NCBI GenBank assembly: GCA_029934775.1
Contig: JAOZLO010000004.1
Span: forward strand, 4,678-25,180
Reading direction: 5' to 3'
Source of the DNA: Desulfocapsaceae bacterium
GTDB taxonomy: Bacteria; Desulfobacterota; Desulfobulbia; Desulfobulbales; Desulfocapsaceae
Length of the DNA stretch: 20,503 nucleotides
The position numbers and the translations under genes are program-made. Under the pieces are notes generated by a model. It worked only from the letters and a program-made list of their open reading frames with translations. It made no database searches and was not told where the DNA came from. Shown in pieces: positions 8,234 to 15,904 of this stretch. Each line of letters opens with the position of its first letter. The stretch's first letter is position 1.

Positions 8234-9583
8234 ATGGCCATCAACCAGACCAACTGGACAAAATCAAGCTGGAAAAATTTTACGGCACTTCAACAACCAT
8301 CCTGGCCCGATCAGGACAGCGTGGAGAATGTACTCAGCAATCTCTCTCTCCTGCCACCGCTTGTTTTTGCAGGTGAAATTCGCTCACTCAAACAACTCCT
8401 GGCAAAAGCTGTCACAGGGGACGCTTTTTTACTTCAAGGTGGTGACTGTTCTGAAAATTTTTCCCAGGTGACCGCACCCAATATCAGAGAGACCCTCAAA
8501 ATATTGCTGCAAATGTCTGTTGTCCTCACCTATGCAGGTGAGAAACCTGTCATCAAAGTTGGTCGAATTGCCGGACAGTTTGCCAAACCACGATCTGCAG
8601 ATACCGAGACAAAAGACGGTGTCACCTTACATTCCTACCGGGGAGATATGGTTAATCAGGCCGAATTTACAGAGGCAGCCCGTACTCCGAACCCCAAGTT
8701 CATGCTGAAGGGCTACAATATGGCGGCATCTACCCTGAACCTGCTGCGTGCCTTTACCAGGGGTGGTTTCGGCTCTCTTCAAAGAGTCCAGGCATGGAAT
8801 CAGGAATTTGTTGCCAATTCTCCAATGGGACGCTCCTACGACCGGATGGCAAAGCAGATTGATCAGGCCATTCGCTTTATGGAAACCATTGGAATATCTG
8901 CCGATGCCCCCCAAATTAACCAGACCCAGCTCTTCACCTCCCATGAAGCCCTTCTCCTTCAGTACGAAGAAGCTTTAACCAGAAAAGACTCCATTACCGG
9001 CGACTGGTACGACTGCTCTGCCCATATGCTCTGGATCGGTGAACGGACACGCCAGGCGAATGGAGCACATGTCGAGTTTCTGCGGGGTGTGCATAATCCG
9101 ATTGGCATAAAAATCGGCCCCACCTACGAACTCAGCGATGTTAAAAAATTAATTACAACCCTGAATCCGGAAAATGAAGCTGGCCGTATCACCATCATCA
9201 GTCGGCTGGGAAGCAAAAAGATCGAAAAAGTTCTCCCGCCACTGCTCCGCGAGATCAAGCGTGAAGGTTTCAATGTAGTCTGGAGTTGCGACCCTATGCA
9301 CGCCAATACCTATACCGCAACATCTGGTCATAAAACACGAAACTTCAACGATATACTTTCTGAGATCACCTGCTTTTTTGAAACCCACTGGTCAGAGGGA
9401 ACCGTACCGGGCGGGGTTCATTTCGAGATGACAGGTAATAACGTAACCGAGTGTACAGGCGGTGCCCACAATATTATTGACGAAGAACTTGCAAGCAACT
9501 ACCTCACCAGCTGTGATCCGCGACTGAACGCAGAGCAAAGCCTGGAGGTTGCCTTTCAGATTGCTGATATGATACGAAGCTGA
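8234..9583 (+). CDS. 3-deoxy-7-phosphoheptulonate synthase, class II (DAHP synthase)
   Basis: This enzyme condenses phosphoenolpyruvate with erythrose 4-phosphate to make DAHP, the first step of the shikimate pathway to aromatic amino acids. The 449-residue product has class II landmarks: LLQGGDCSENF with metal-ligand Cys72, KVGRIAGQFAKPRS, SYRGDMVN, VWSCDPMHANT, GGVHFEMTGNNVTEC and CDPRLNAEQSLE. These are the substrate- and metal-binding blocks of the plant/Mycobacterium-type enzymes, unrelated in sequence to AroF/G/H of E. coli. The ATG at 8234 is preceded by TGAGGA at about eight bases. The reading frame extends 41 codons further upstream, but that extension overlaps the previous gene and has no family homology. 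No obvious fused chorismate mutase or regulatory domain is present. Confidence 0.96.
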   Translation: MAINQTNWTKSSWKNFTALQQPSWPDQDSVENVLSNLSLLPPLVFAGEIRSLKQLLAKAVTGDAFLLQGGDCSENFSQVTAPNIRETLKILLQMSVVLTYAGEKPVIKVGRIAGQFAKPRSADTETKDGVTLHSYRGDMVNQAEFTEAARTPNPKFMLKGYNMAASTLNLLRAFTRGGFGSLQRVQAWNQEFVANSPMGRSYDRMAKQIDQAIRFMETIGISADAPQINQTQLFTSHEALLLQYEEALTRKDSITGDWYDCSAHMLWIGERTRQANGAHVEFLRGVHNPIGIKIGPTYELSDVKKLITTLNPENEAGRITIISRLGSKKIEKVLPPLLREIKREGFNVVWSCDPMHANTYTATSGHKTRNFNDILSEITCFFETHWSEGTVPGGVHFEMTGNNVTECTGGAHNIIDEELASNYLTSCDPRLNAEQSLEVAFQIADMIRS

Positions 9584-9616
9584 AAAGAGTAATCCGTGTC
9601 TCACTCCTCCCTTCCA

Positions 9617-9636
9617 AGATTACATTTAAGTAATCT
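9617..9636 (+). terminator. Weak candidate terminator after the DAHP synthase gene
   Basis: A seven-base perfect stem (AGATTAC / GTAATCT) with a six-base loop lies 33 bp after the DAHP synthase stop. It is followed by TTCTTGACG and then a run of T about ten bases later. The stem is AT-rich and the T-run is displaced, so the call is tentative. Confidence 0.35.
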
Positions 9637-9662
9637 TTCTTGACGATGTTTTTTTCAAGTTT

Positions 9663-9707
9663 ACAGTCCCTTGAAGGATCAAAACAGATCAATTGAAGGG
9701 GGACTGT
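9663..9707. repeat. Imperfect inverted repeat upstream of MITE copy A
   Basis: ACAGTCCC at 9663-9670 pairs with GGGGACTGT at 9699-9707. The inner arms (TTGAAGGATC and GATCAATTGAAG) pair again after a small bulge. No gene is seen between the DAHP synthase stop and the element that begins 17 bp further on. Confidence 0.5.
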
Positions 9708-9723
9708 CCTCTCCTTCGTACCA

Positions 9724-9898
9724 TAACCAGTGCCTGTCCATAAATGGCTATTTTCCCCTAACTCTGTGTTGCTCTTTAAAATTTAATCCTCCGATAAGCG
9801 AGGCACGAGACATCGAGATATCAGTTATATGCCTGCGGTTAAATTTATCGAGCGCCTTGATTTAGAACAAAATATCTCATCCATGGACAGACACTAAC
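9724..9898 (+). mobile_element. MITE-like element, copy A (non-coding, about 170 bp)
   Basis: A non-coding repeat whose second copy lies inverted at 12783-12955. The two copies match along their whole length with scattered substitutions and one small indel. The ends are imperfect terminal inverted repeats of about 26 bp: left CAGTGCCTGTCCATAAATGG, right (reverse complement) GTGTCTGTCCATGGATGAG, both continuing into ATATTTT/CTATTTT. TAAC stands directly at both outer edges (9724-9727 and 9895-9898), compatible with a 4-bp target duplication. A small internal palindrome TCGAGCGCCTTGA (imperfect here, perfect in copy B) lies near the right end. No transposase is encoded, so movement would require one supplied elsewhere. 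The right end lies 30 bp before the degP start, so the degP promoter must be inside or upstream of the element. Confidence 0.85.
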
Positions 9899-9928
9899 TA
9901 ACAAGTGTCTTTTACAAAGGAGCATATT

Positions 9929-11404
9929 ATGAGAACAGACACGGTAAAAAAACCTTTCAGCACCATTATCGCTTTTTTGATACTCAGTGTGATAATGGCC
10001 ACAGGGATAAGGGTTGCCACTGCCGCTACCGGTGTAGACAATGATATCCTGAACAGATCATCCAACCCATTTGTCAACATAGTAAAAAAGGCAAAACCCG
10101 CGGTCGTCCATATAAAAGTGGAAAAAACAACCAAGAGTACTTCACGAGGTCAAGGCGGTGAAGATATATTCAACCATCCGTTTTTTGATCAATTTTTTGG
10201 TCCGCAATATCGTCGACAACGGCCACAGCAACCAAGACAACGTGAATACAAACAGCGTGGCCAGGGATCAGGATTTATTATCAGTAAAGACGGTTTCATC
10301 CTCACCAACAACCATGTTATCGAAGATGCAGATGTAATAAAGGTGAGCCTGTCCGACAATCGTGAATTTGATGCCAGAGTGGTTGGTGCAGACCCCCAAT
10401 CCGATGTGGCTCTACTTAAAATTGATGATCCGGAAAATCTGCCTGTTCTTTCGCTTGGTGATTCCGATGCTCTGGAAGTAGGTGAGTGGGTTATTGCCAT
10501 AGGTAATCCATTTGGCCTCAGCCAGACTGTCACCGTCGGTGTAGTCAGCGCTAAAGGGAGGTCCAGTGTCGGCATCAACCAATACGAAAATTTCATCCAG
10601 ACAGACGCTGCCATCAACCCCGGGAACAGTGGTGGACCACTCATTAACGTGCATGGTGAAGTGATAGGCATTAATACAGCACTTTTTTCAAAAACCGGTG
10701 GCTATATGGGAATCGGTTTTGCCATTCCAATTAATATGGCCCAATCCATTGAAGATCAACTGCAGAAAGATGGCAAGGTAACCCGTGGATGGCTTGGTGT
10801 TGTAATCCAGAATGTAGATAAAGAACTGGCTGAATCCTTCGGTTTAAAACAGGCAGGTGGAATCCTGATAAGTGAGGTACAGAAAGATTCGCCGGCGGAT
10901 AGGGCAGGGATTAAGCAGGGAGATGTGATCATTCACTTAAATGAGACTGTATTAAAAGATGTTTCCGACCTGCGAAACAGAATAGCTCTCACTTCACCAG
11001 AGAGTGAGGTTACACTGCATATCATTCGACACGGTGAAGATAAAACAATCACAGTCGTCATTGGAGAACAGCCATCTGATTTTGGCAAAGGGACTGTCCT
11101 GAGTGAAGGTAAAGACTCTCTTGAAGATTTTGGTCTCATCCTTCAGGATATGACCCAGGAACTTGCCGATAAGCTTGGCTACGAAGAAAACAGCGGTGTT
11201 GTTATCAGTGATGTACAACCCGACAGCTCAGCTGCAGCTGAAGGATTAAAGCCAGGCTACCTGATTGAAGAGGTCAACCGAAGCAGGACTGGCAATCTGC
11301 AGGAGCTTCATGCTGTCCTGAAGAAGACACCTGGTGCAAAAAGAATATTGCTCAGAATACGAGCAGGTGACTATAGCCAATACGTGGTGCTCTCAGCCAA
11401 ATAG
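9929..11404 (+). CDS. degP: Periplasmic serine protease of the HtrA/DegP (Do) family
   Basis: This is an envelope protein quality-control protease and chaperone. The 491-residue product has an N-terminal hydrophobic signal segment (about 11-33). The trypsin-like domain has His129 in LTNNHVIEDAD, Asp159 in SDVALLKID and Ser234 in GNSGGPL. Two PDZ domains follow (about 275-370 and 390-485); the first contains GGILISEVQKDSPADRAG and the second GVVISDVQPDSSAAAEG. Two PDZ domains mean DegP/DegQ/MucD type rather than DegS. A Gln/Arg-rich loop (about 92-112) precedes the catalytic His. The ATG at 9929 is preceded by AAAGGAG six bases upstream; a GTG at 9905 is less likely. It converges on the cyclase/CNB gene with 27 bp between stops. 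Confidence 0.95.
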   Translation: MRTDTVKKPFSTIIAFLILSVIMATGIRVATAATGVDNDILNRSSNPFVNIVKKAKPAVVHIKVEKTTKSTSRGQGGEDIFNHPFFDQFFGPQYRRQRPQQPRQREYKQRGQGSGFIISKDGFILTNNHVIEDADVIKVSLSDNREFDARVVGADPQSDVALLKIDDPENLPVLSLGDSDALEVGEWVIAIGNPFGLSQTVTVGVVSAKGRSSVGINQYENFIQTDAAINPGNSGGPLINVHGEVIGINTALFSKTGGYMGIGFAIPINMAQSIEDQLQKDGKVTRGWLGVVIQNVDKELAESFGLKQAGGILISEVQKDSPADRAGIKQGDVIIHLNETVLKDVSDLRNRIALTSPESEVTLHIIRHGEDKTITVVIGEQPSDFGKGTVLSEGKDSLEDFGLILQDMTQELADKLGYEENSGVVISDVQPDSSAAAEGLKPGYLIEEVNRSRTGNLQELHAVLKKTPGAKRILLRIRAGDYSQYVVLSAK

Positions 11405-11431
11405 CAGAGAGCATGAATCTCCTGCTTCCTG

Positions 11432-12727
11432 TTATCGGGAGGCAGGGGAATCATCTTCGACAGCCCCCTTGCTCTTTTCAATCTCGTTTTTACGGGCAAG
11501 GGCAATTTTTTCAAAGATAGCAACTATTGTCGGCAGCTCTTTCAAAGCTTCTGTAGATATCTTCCTGAGTACAATATCAGTTTTTGCAAGCACCGTAGCT
11601 GTACGCTTGTGCTCTCCTCCAAAATAGGCCATCTCTCCGAAAATTGTTCCAGCTTCGATAGTTGACAACCATTTTCCATTCGCGTCGACAGTTTCAGCTG
11701 CCCCGCTATCCAGATAATATACACCATCCGGACTGCTGCCGATCTGAATTATAACTTCTCCTTTTCGATACCACTCTAACCGAAAATATCTCTCCCAGGT
11801 CGTATCCACAACCAGAGCGTGGTAAAATTCGGGATTGAGCGCTTTGAGAAGTTGCTTTGAGAGATGATATATTCGATCACCAAGAGTATCACGACTCTTT
11901 TCCATTAATTCCATTCCCCGGCGATCATAATCTTTGGCGGGAAAAGGGGTCTCTCGAATATATTCAAGAATACGCTCAGTGCCCATATCCGATTTTCCAG
12001 TCAGATCAAGAAAAAAATTCTGTGTCTTGAGAAGCATCTCTCTTACCCTGGGGAAATCAGGCGAAATACCCAGTTGCAAATTACCTGAAAAGAGCTCCAT
12101 CGCTTCATTTTTCATTGAAATAAATTGCAGCAACTGTTCTTCGTCCACCTCTGCCGGATACCCATGGATACCAGGCTTACAAAGAGTAAACATGTTTATC
12201 GGGTGGAGAACACTGGCAAGACTCACCTTGCCGATAGTCAGGAGGTACTTGTCAAACCCTTTCTGATACCTGGCCACCTCTCTATCCATAAGTAAATGGG
12301 TACCGAAATAGCCACAAAGTTCCTCAAGACGATTTGCTACCGCAAAGCTGGATCCGAATTTAGCAACTCTGGTTCCGAGTTGAGCTTCAGTTATATCGCC
12401 AAGCAGTAATCCCATGCGTGTTGGCTCAATATAGCCGCTGCTGGCGGCCTGTGCCATCCTGACAACAACATTCAATGCGCGAGTGCAGACAGCTGATTTG
12501 CCCTCACCAGGTTGTTTTTCAAAGATAACCAGCGAACCATCACCGCCAGAAGGTTCTATTTCTAGAGGCTGGCTTTCTTCGGAGTCGATCAGGTTATAGA
12601 TATTGCCATGATAATCAATGAGAAAATCCTTGATTTCTTCGGGACTCATGGCCACAGTCTTCTTTGAATACTGAACCATATCAGTTAACAAGACAACAAC
12701 TTCCCGATCCGACCTGTTCTCTACCAT
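11432..12727 (-). CDS. Class III cyclase-homology domain fused to a cyclic-nucleotide-binding domain
   Basis: A 431-residue cytoplasmic signalling protein. Residues about 9-185 look like a class III nucleotide cyclase domain: VVLLTDMVQYS carries the first metal Asp16, SGGDGSLVIFE the second, Asp63, and FGSSFAVANRLEEL is the helix that normally reads 'G..VN.AARLE'. In that helix Arg133 is kept, but the Asn that helps catalysis is replaced by Ala, so activity is uncertain. A helical linker (about 195-310) precedes a cNMP-binding domain at about 315-395. Its phosphate-binding cassette GTIFGEMAYFGGEHKRTATV has the key Glu and Arg. No transmembrane segment or DNA-binding domain is seen. The ATG at 12725-12727 has no strong ribosome site. 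Its upstream region is MITE copy B, whose right end faces the gene. It may be a nucleotide sensor rather than a synthase. Confidence 0.83.
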   Translation of the reverse strand: MVENRSDREVVVLLTDMVQYSKKTVAMSPEEIKDFLIDYHGNIYNLIDSEESQPLEIEPSGGDGSLVIFEKQPGEGKSAVCTRALNVVVRMAQAASSGYIEPTRMGLLLGDITEAQLGTRVAKFGSSFAVANRLEELCGYFGTHLLMDREVARYQKGFDKYLLTIGKVSLASVLHPINMFTLCKPGIHGYPAEVDEEQLLQFISMKNEAMELFSGNLQLGISPDFPRVREMLLKTQNFFLDLTGKSDMGTERILEYIRETPFPAKDYDRRGMELMEKSRDTLGDRIYHLSKQLLKALNPEFYHALVVDTTWERYFRLEWYRKGEVIIQIGSSPDGVYYLDSGAAETVDANGKWLSTIEAGTIFGEMAYFGGEHKRTATVLAKTDIVLRKISTEALKELPTIVAIFEKIALARKNEIEKSKGAVEDDSPASR

Positions 12728-12782
12728 CTATTCAGCACCACAATGATTAAGTTTTTTCTGTACCGCCAATTGCAATCTCCTG

Positions 12783-12955
12783 GTTAGTGCCTGTCCATAG
12801 ATGAGATATTTTGTTCTAAATCGAGGCGCTCGATAAATTTAACCACAGGCATATAGTTGATATCTCGATGTCTCGTGCCTCGCTTATCGGAGGATTAAAT
12901 TTTGAGTGCAACGAGGAGTTAGGATAAAATAGCCATTTATGGACAGGCCTAGTTA
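12783..12955 (-). mobile_element. MITE-like element, copy B (inverted relative to copy A)
   Basis: The second copy of the non-coding element at 9724-9898, in the opposite orientation. The end at 12787 begins GTGCCTGTCCATAGATGAG and the other end (read on the minus strand from 12951) begins TAGGCCTGTCCATAAATGG. One T is missing there relative to copy A. The outer edges are GTTA on the plus strand (12783-12786 and 12952-12955), the complement of the TAAC that flanks copy A. The internal TCGAGGCGCTCGA palindrome is perfect here. Its right end lies 56-60 bp upstream of the cyclase/CNB start. Its left end supplies the stop codon of the small membrane protein gene at 12949-13059. Confidence 0.85.
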
Positions 12956-13059
12956 ATCATGGCCAAAAAGATAATCTCCGCTACAACAGCAAGTAAAAAC
13001 AACGCAACTTTTACGTTTACTTCGTTATCTTCATGGTGATCTTGGTGGGCATCAGACAT
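12949..13059 (-). CDS. Small single-pass membrane protein (36 residues), probably truncated by a MITE
   Basis: This short gene encodes an acidic, His-rich N-terminus MSDAHQDHHEDNEVN followed by one hydrophobic segment VKVALFLLAVVAEIIFLAMI at about residues 16-35. I recognise no named family. The ATG at 13057-13059 has GGAG seven bases upstream, which is stronger than for many neighbours. It begins 30 bp after the radA stop on the same strand, so it may be the last gene of a radA transcript. The final codons are ATT AAC TAG, and TAG is the first three bases of MITE copy B. If the element and one TAAC are removed, the frame continues for eleven more codons (QEIAIGGTEKT) to TAA at 12747-12749. 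The present protein is therefore probably a shortened version. Its function is unknown. Confidence 0.68.
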   Translation of the reverse strand: MSDAHQDHHEDNEVNVKVALFLLAVVAEIIFLAMIN

Positions 13060-13089
13060 CGTTATTCTCCATTAAATTCAAATATATAT

Positions 13090-14451
13090 TCAATTAAAAA
13101 CTACTTCCATGAACTCCTGCAGTGTGCTAACCCCGATCAGTTTAATTTTGGGTTTCCATGTTATCCTTTCTCTGTTACCTCTCGGCAATACGAACCGGGT
13201 AAATCCCAGCCTTTCCGCCTCTTTTACTCGAACATCAACATGGCCTATTGCCCGAACCTCGCCAGCCAGGCCAACCTCACCGCAAACTACCGTAGCTGAA
13301 GGTATCGGTTTTTCCATGAGGCTGGAAGCTAAAGCACATATTACCCCCAGATCAAGGGCAGGCTCATCGATGCGTATCCCACCGGCAATATTCAAAAATA
13401 TATCATTACCATACAGGTCAAGGCCACACTTTTTTTCCAAAACAGCACAGAGCAGTGAAAGTCGCTGTGGATCGGCTCCAATGGCAGTTCTTCTGGCAGT
13501 TCCTAAATTTGTGGGACTTACCAAAGCCTGTACCTCTACCAGAATAGGCCGGGTTCCCTCCACACTGGGCAGTACTACCGAACCTGGTTCATCCAGAGGC
13601 CGCTCTGCCAGAAAGATCTCCGAAGGATTTTTAACCTGCACCAACCCCTCTTCTTTCATCTCAAAAACACCGATTTCATTAGTGGAACCGAAACGATTTT
13701 TTACCGTTCGTAAAATTCTAAAAGCATGACTGCGATCCCCCTCGAAATAAAGTACCGTGTCCACCATATGTTCAAGAACCTTGGGACCGGCAATAGCTCC
13801 GTCTTTGGTGACATGTCCCACCAGAACAATCGGAATATCTTCTTTTTTTGCCATCTCCAGAAGTTTATACGCCGATTCCCTCACCTGGCTGACTGAACCG
13901 GGTGAAGAGGCAATTTCGGAACACGTTAATGTCTGAATGGAATCAACCGCAAGAAGACTCGGCCGCATTGCCATGGTCATGGCAATAATCTGCTCCACAC
14001 TATTTTCAGTAGCCAGAAATTCCTCCGGATGAATAGCATTAAGACGTCTGGCCCTCATCTTTATCTGCCGCGCAGATTCTTCCCCGGAGACATACAGAAC
14101 CTTCCTTTTTTCATCTGCCACTGAGGCAAGAAGGTGGAGAAGAAGGGTAGATTTACCGATCCCCGGTTCACCGCCAATGAGAACCACAGCCCCGGGAACA
14201 ATACCACCACCCAGAACCCTGTCCAACTCTTCAATACCTGTACTGATCCGTTCCTCATCACCGTCCGGAGCCATATGCAGGGGAACAGGCTCTGTATACG
14301 AACGAGCAGAAGCCGGAGAAATTATCTCTTTCTCTGCAAGACTCTCCCATTCGCCGCACTCAGGACAGCGACCAAGCCATTTTACGCTCTTATAGCCACA
14401 TTTATGACACTCATAAATTGGTCTGTTTTTCTTTTTACTTACTATACTCAT
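13090..14451 (-). CDS. radA: DNA repair protein RadA (Sms)
   Basis: RadA is a RecA-like ATPase that drives branch migration of recombination intermediates. The 453-residue product starts with a four-Cys zinc finger (Cys15, Cys18, Cys29, Cys32: CHKCGY...CPECGEW). Walker A is GGEPGIGKST at 93-102, Walker B is LLAVD at 166-170, and the RadA-specific KNRFG motif is at 251-255. A Lon-protease-like C-terminal domain follows (from about 285). The ATG at 14449-14451 fits the family N-terminus and has GGA four bases upstream. The frame extends to a TTG at 14520, but those extra residues do not resemble RadA. The gene is divergent from the EI24-like gene and is followed by the small membrane protein gene. 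Confidence 0.95.
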   Translation of the reverse strand: MSIVSKKKNRPIYECHKCGYKSVKWLGRCPECGEWESLAEKEIISPASARSYTEPVPLHMAPDGDEERISTGIEELDRVLGGGIVPGAVVLIGGEPGIGKSTLLLHLLASVADEKRKVLYVSGEESARQIKMRARRLNAIHPEEFLATENSVEQIIAMTMAMRPSLLAVDSIQTLTCSEIASSPGSVSQVRESAYKLLEMAKKEDIPIVLVGHVTKDGAIAGPKVLEHMVDTVLYFEGDRSHAFRILRTVKNRFGSTNEIGVFEMKEEGLVQVKNPSEIFLAERPLDEPGSVVLPSVEGTRPILVEVQALVSPTNLGTARRTAIGADPQRLSLLCAVLEKKCGLDLYGNDIFLNIAGGIRIDEPALDLGVICALASSLMEKPIPSATVVCGEVGLAGEVRAIGHVDVRVKEAERLGFTRFVLPRGNRERITWKPKIKLIGVSTLQEFMEVVFN

Positions 14452-14630
14452 ACGGTCCATTCTATATCTGGGGTGGTGAAAAGTTACCGCCCGGTTTTTT
14501 ACAATCTCGTTAAAACTCAAACTTTGAGATGGCGTAGTACAAAAAAAGATCTATACTTTGTTTCAAAACCGGCCTCTCTTGCGAGCACCTTATCAAAAAC
14601 TTACAGGATTCACATATACCAGTAAATACG

Positions 14631-15413
14631 ATGGAAAAGCAACATCAGGATAATCAGACCGCAGAATGGATACCGTTATCCTCCTCCCTCGCTTTCATGA
14701 TACGCCGGAAGCGCCTTATCGGCTGGTCTCTCATTCTCTTTGTCATTACCTTCTCTCTTACCTGGGTAGGCTACCTGTTCACTGTTGATTTCATTAATGA
14801 CCTTACCAAGGATTTTTTTACCAATGCACCGGATACTGATACTGTCTGGGGATGGGTCCAGCATAAAGGCTGGCTGGTGAGCAGCTGGCTCTTTACCATT
14901 ATTTCCAGAATAGCAGCCTTCTACCTGGCCTTTCTCCTGGCCTACAGCATCTCAACTCCGGGATATGTATTCCTCAGTACTGCCGCGGAGAAACTGTATG
15001 CGGGAGAACACTTTGATCCTGACGCCAGCCTCACACTACCCGGCTTTCTTCGTGATATTTTCGAGGGAATAAAGATTGCTCTTTTCGGTATCGTTGTAAC
15101 AATTGTAGCACTTTTTATCAATTTTATTCCAGGGATAGGACAGGCGGCGGTTTTTCTACTCTATACCTATTATTCGGCTCTTCTGTTTATCGACTAACCG
15201 GCCTCACGTCGCCGGTGGTCGCTGGGGAAAAAAATAAAGTGGCTGCAGATCCATTCCAGCCCTTCTTTTCGAATAGGCATTCTTCCAGCCTTTGTCAGTA
15301 TGATTCCGATAGTAAATATATTTGCCATGGCCCTGTTTTTCCCAATACTAACTATTCATGCAACGCTCAATTTTTCAGCCATTGAACTGGCCGGGAAGCA
15401 CCATTACTCTTGA
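14631..15413 (+). pseudogene. EI24-domain (CysZ-like) membrane protein interrupted by an in-frame TAA
   Basis: The first 188 codons encode a polytopic membrane protein with hydrophobic segments near 32-50, 82-105 and 150-187, ending YYSALLFID. TAA follows at 15195-15197. Beyond it the same frame stays open for 71 codons to TGA at 15411-15413. That stretch encodes PASRRRWSLGKKIKWLQ, FRIGILPAFVSMIP and a last membrane segment (IFAMALFFPILTIHATLNF). EI24/CysZ-like proteins typically continue as '(I/F)DYP..RRRWS' at this point, so TAA probably replaces a Tyr codon (TAT or TAC) by one base change. TAA is not a selenocysteine or pyrrolysine codon. Either the shortened protein is tolerated, the gene is dying, or the base is a sequencing error. 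The ribosome site at 14631 is weak. The last codons overlap the ribosome site of the CYTH gene, which suggests an operon. Confidence 0.78.
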
Positions 15414-15424
15414 AAGGAGATGAT

Positions 15425-15889
15425 ATGGGCAAAGAAATAGAAAAAAAATTCCTTATTACAAATGAAGACTGGCGAGGACTTGCTGAGGGAATACACTATA
15501 GCCAGGGGTACCTCAGTATAGAAAAAGACAGAACTGTACGAGTGCGAACAATTAGAAAAAAAGGATTTCTTACTATAAAAGGACCTACTACCGGGGAAAC
15601 CAGGCTTGAATTTGAATATGAAATCCCCCTGGAAGATGCCAGGGAGATGCTCCGGGAGCTCTGCCACAAACCTGTGATCGAAAAAACACGATACAAAATA
15701 CCTTTTGATGGATTTACCTGGGAGGTTGACGAATTTACAGGCGAAAACCAGGGGTTGGTTTTCGCTGAAATTGAGTTGAAATATGAGGGTGAAGTATTCT
15801 CACGACCTCACTGGATCGGCAAAGAGGTAACAGACGATCCGAGGTACTACAACGCTAACCTCATCAACAGTCCGTATAAAAACTGGTAA
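15425..15889 (+). CDS. CYTH-domain protein (triphosphate tunnel metalloenzyme family)
   Basis: The 154-residue product begins MGKEIEKKFL, the E-x-E-x-K signature (Glu4, Glu6, Lys8) of CYTH/triphosphate tunnel enzymes. Further tunnel residues are visible as RTVRVRTIRKKGFLTIKGP, RLEFEYEIP, EKTRYKI, WEVDEFTGENQGLVFAEIEL and DDPRYYNANL. Its length is that of the stand-alone bacterial CYTH proteins. Known members hydrolyse inorganic triphosphate or make cAMP; most small bacterial forms act on triphosphate, and which applies here is not clear. The ATG at 15425 has AAAGGAG five bases upstream; an upstream TTG frame start is not needed. The gene follows the broken EI24 gene with its ribosome site overlapping that gene's ancestral stop, and converges on korC with 15 bp between. 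Confidence 0.88.
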   Translation: MGKEIEKKFLITNEDWRGLAEGIHYSQGYLSIEKDRTVRVRTIRKKGFLTIKGPTTGETRLEFEYEIPLEDAREMLRELCHKPVIEKTRYKIPFDGFTWEVDEFTGENQGLVFAEIELKYEGEVFSRPHWIGKEVTDDPRYYNANLINSPYKNW

Positions 15890-15904
15890 ATATCGGGGTT
15901 GGTT

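Noticed and set aside
9671..9865. A 64-codon open frame running into MITE copy A
   Set aside because: It crosses the inverted repeat and most of the non-coding element. The corresponding frame in copy B is not preserved as a protein, so the repeat explains the sequence better.
10189..10671. A 160-codon minus-strand frame opposite degP
   Set aside because: It is antisense to the catalytic domain of the protease, with no ribosome site and a low-complexity translation.
9724..12955. A composite transposon or defence island carrying degP and the cyclase/CNB gene
   Set aside because: The flanking elements encode no transposase, and both cargo genes look like ordinary chromosomal genes. No toxin, nuclease effector or helicase is present, so a CBASS-like reading is not supported.
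12957..13056. Reading 12957-13056 as only an untranslated tail after radA
   Set aside because: A well-placed GGAG, an ATG and a clean hydrophobic segment make a small protein the better explanation, so it was called as a CDS.
13109..13729. A 206-codon plus-strand frame opposite radA
   Set aside because: It lies fully within radA on the other strand, has Ser/Pro/Arg-rich shadow composition and no recognisable motif.
15195..15197. Recoding of the TAA in the EI24-like gene as an amino acid
   Set aside because: TAA is not used for selenocysteine (TGA) or pyrrolysine (TAG), and no recoding signal is visible. A nonsense substitution or base error is simpler.
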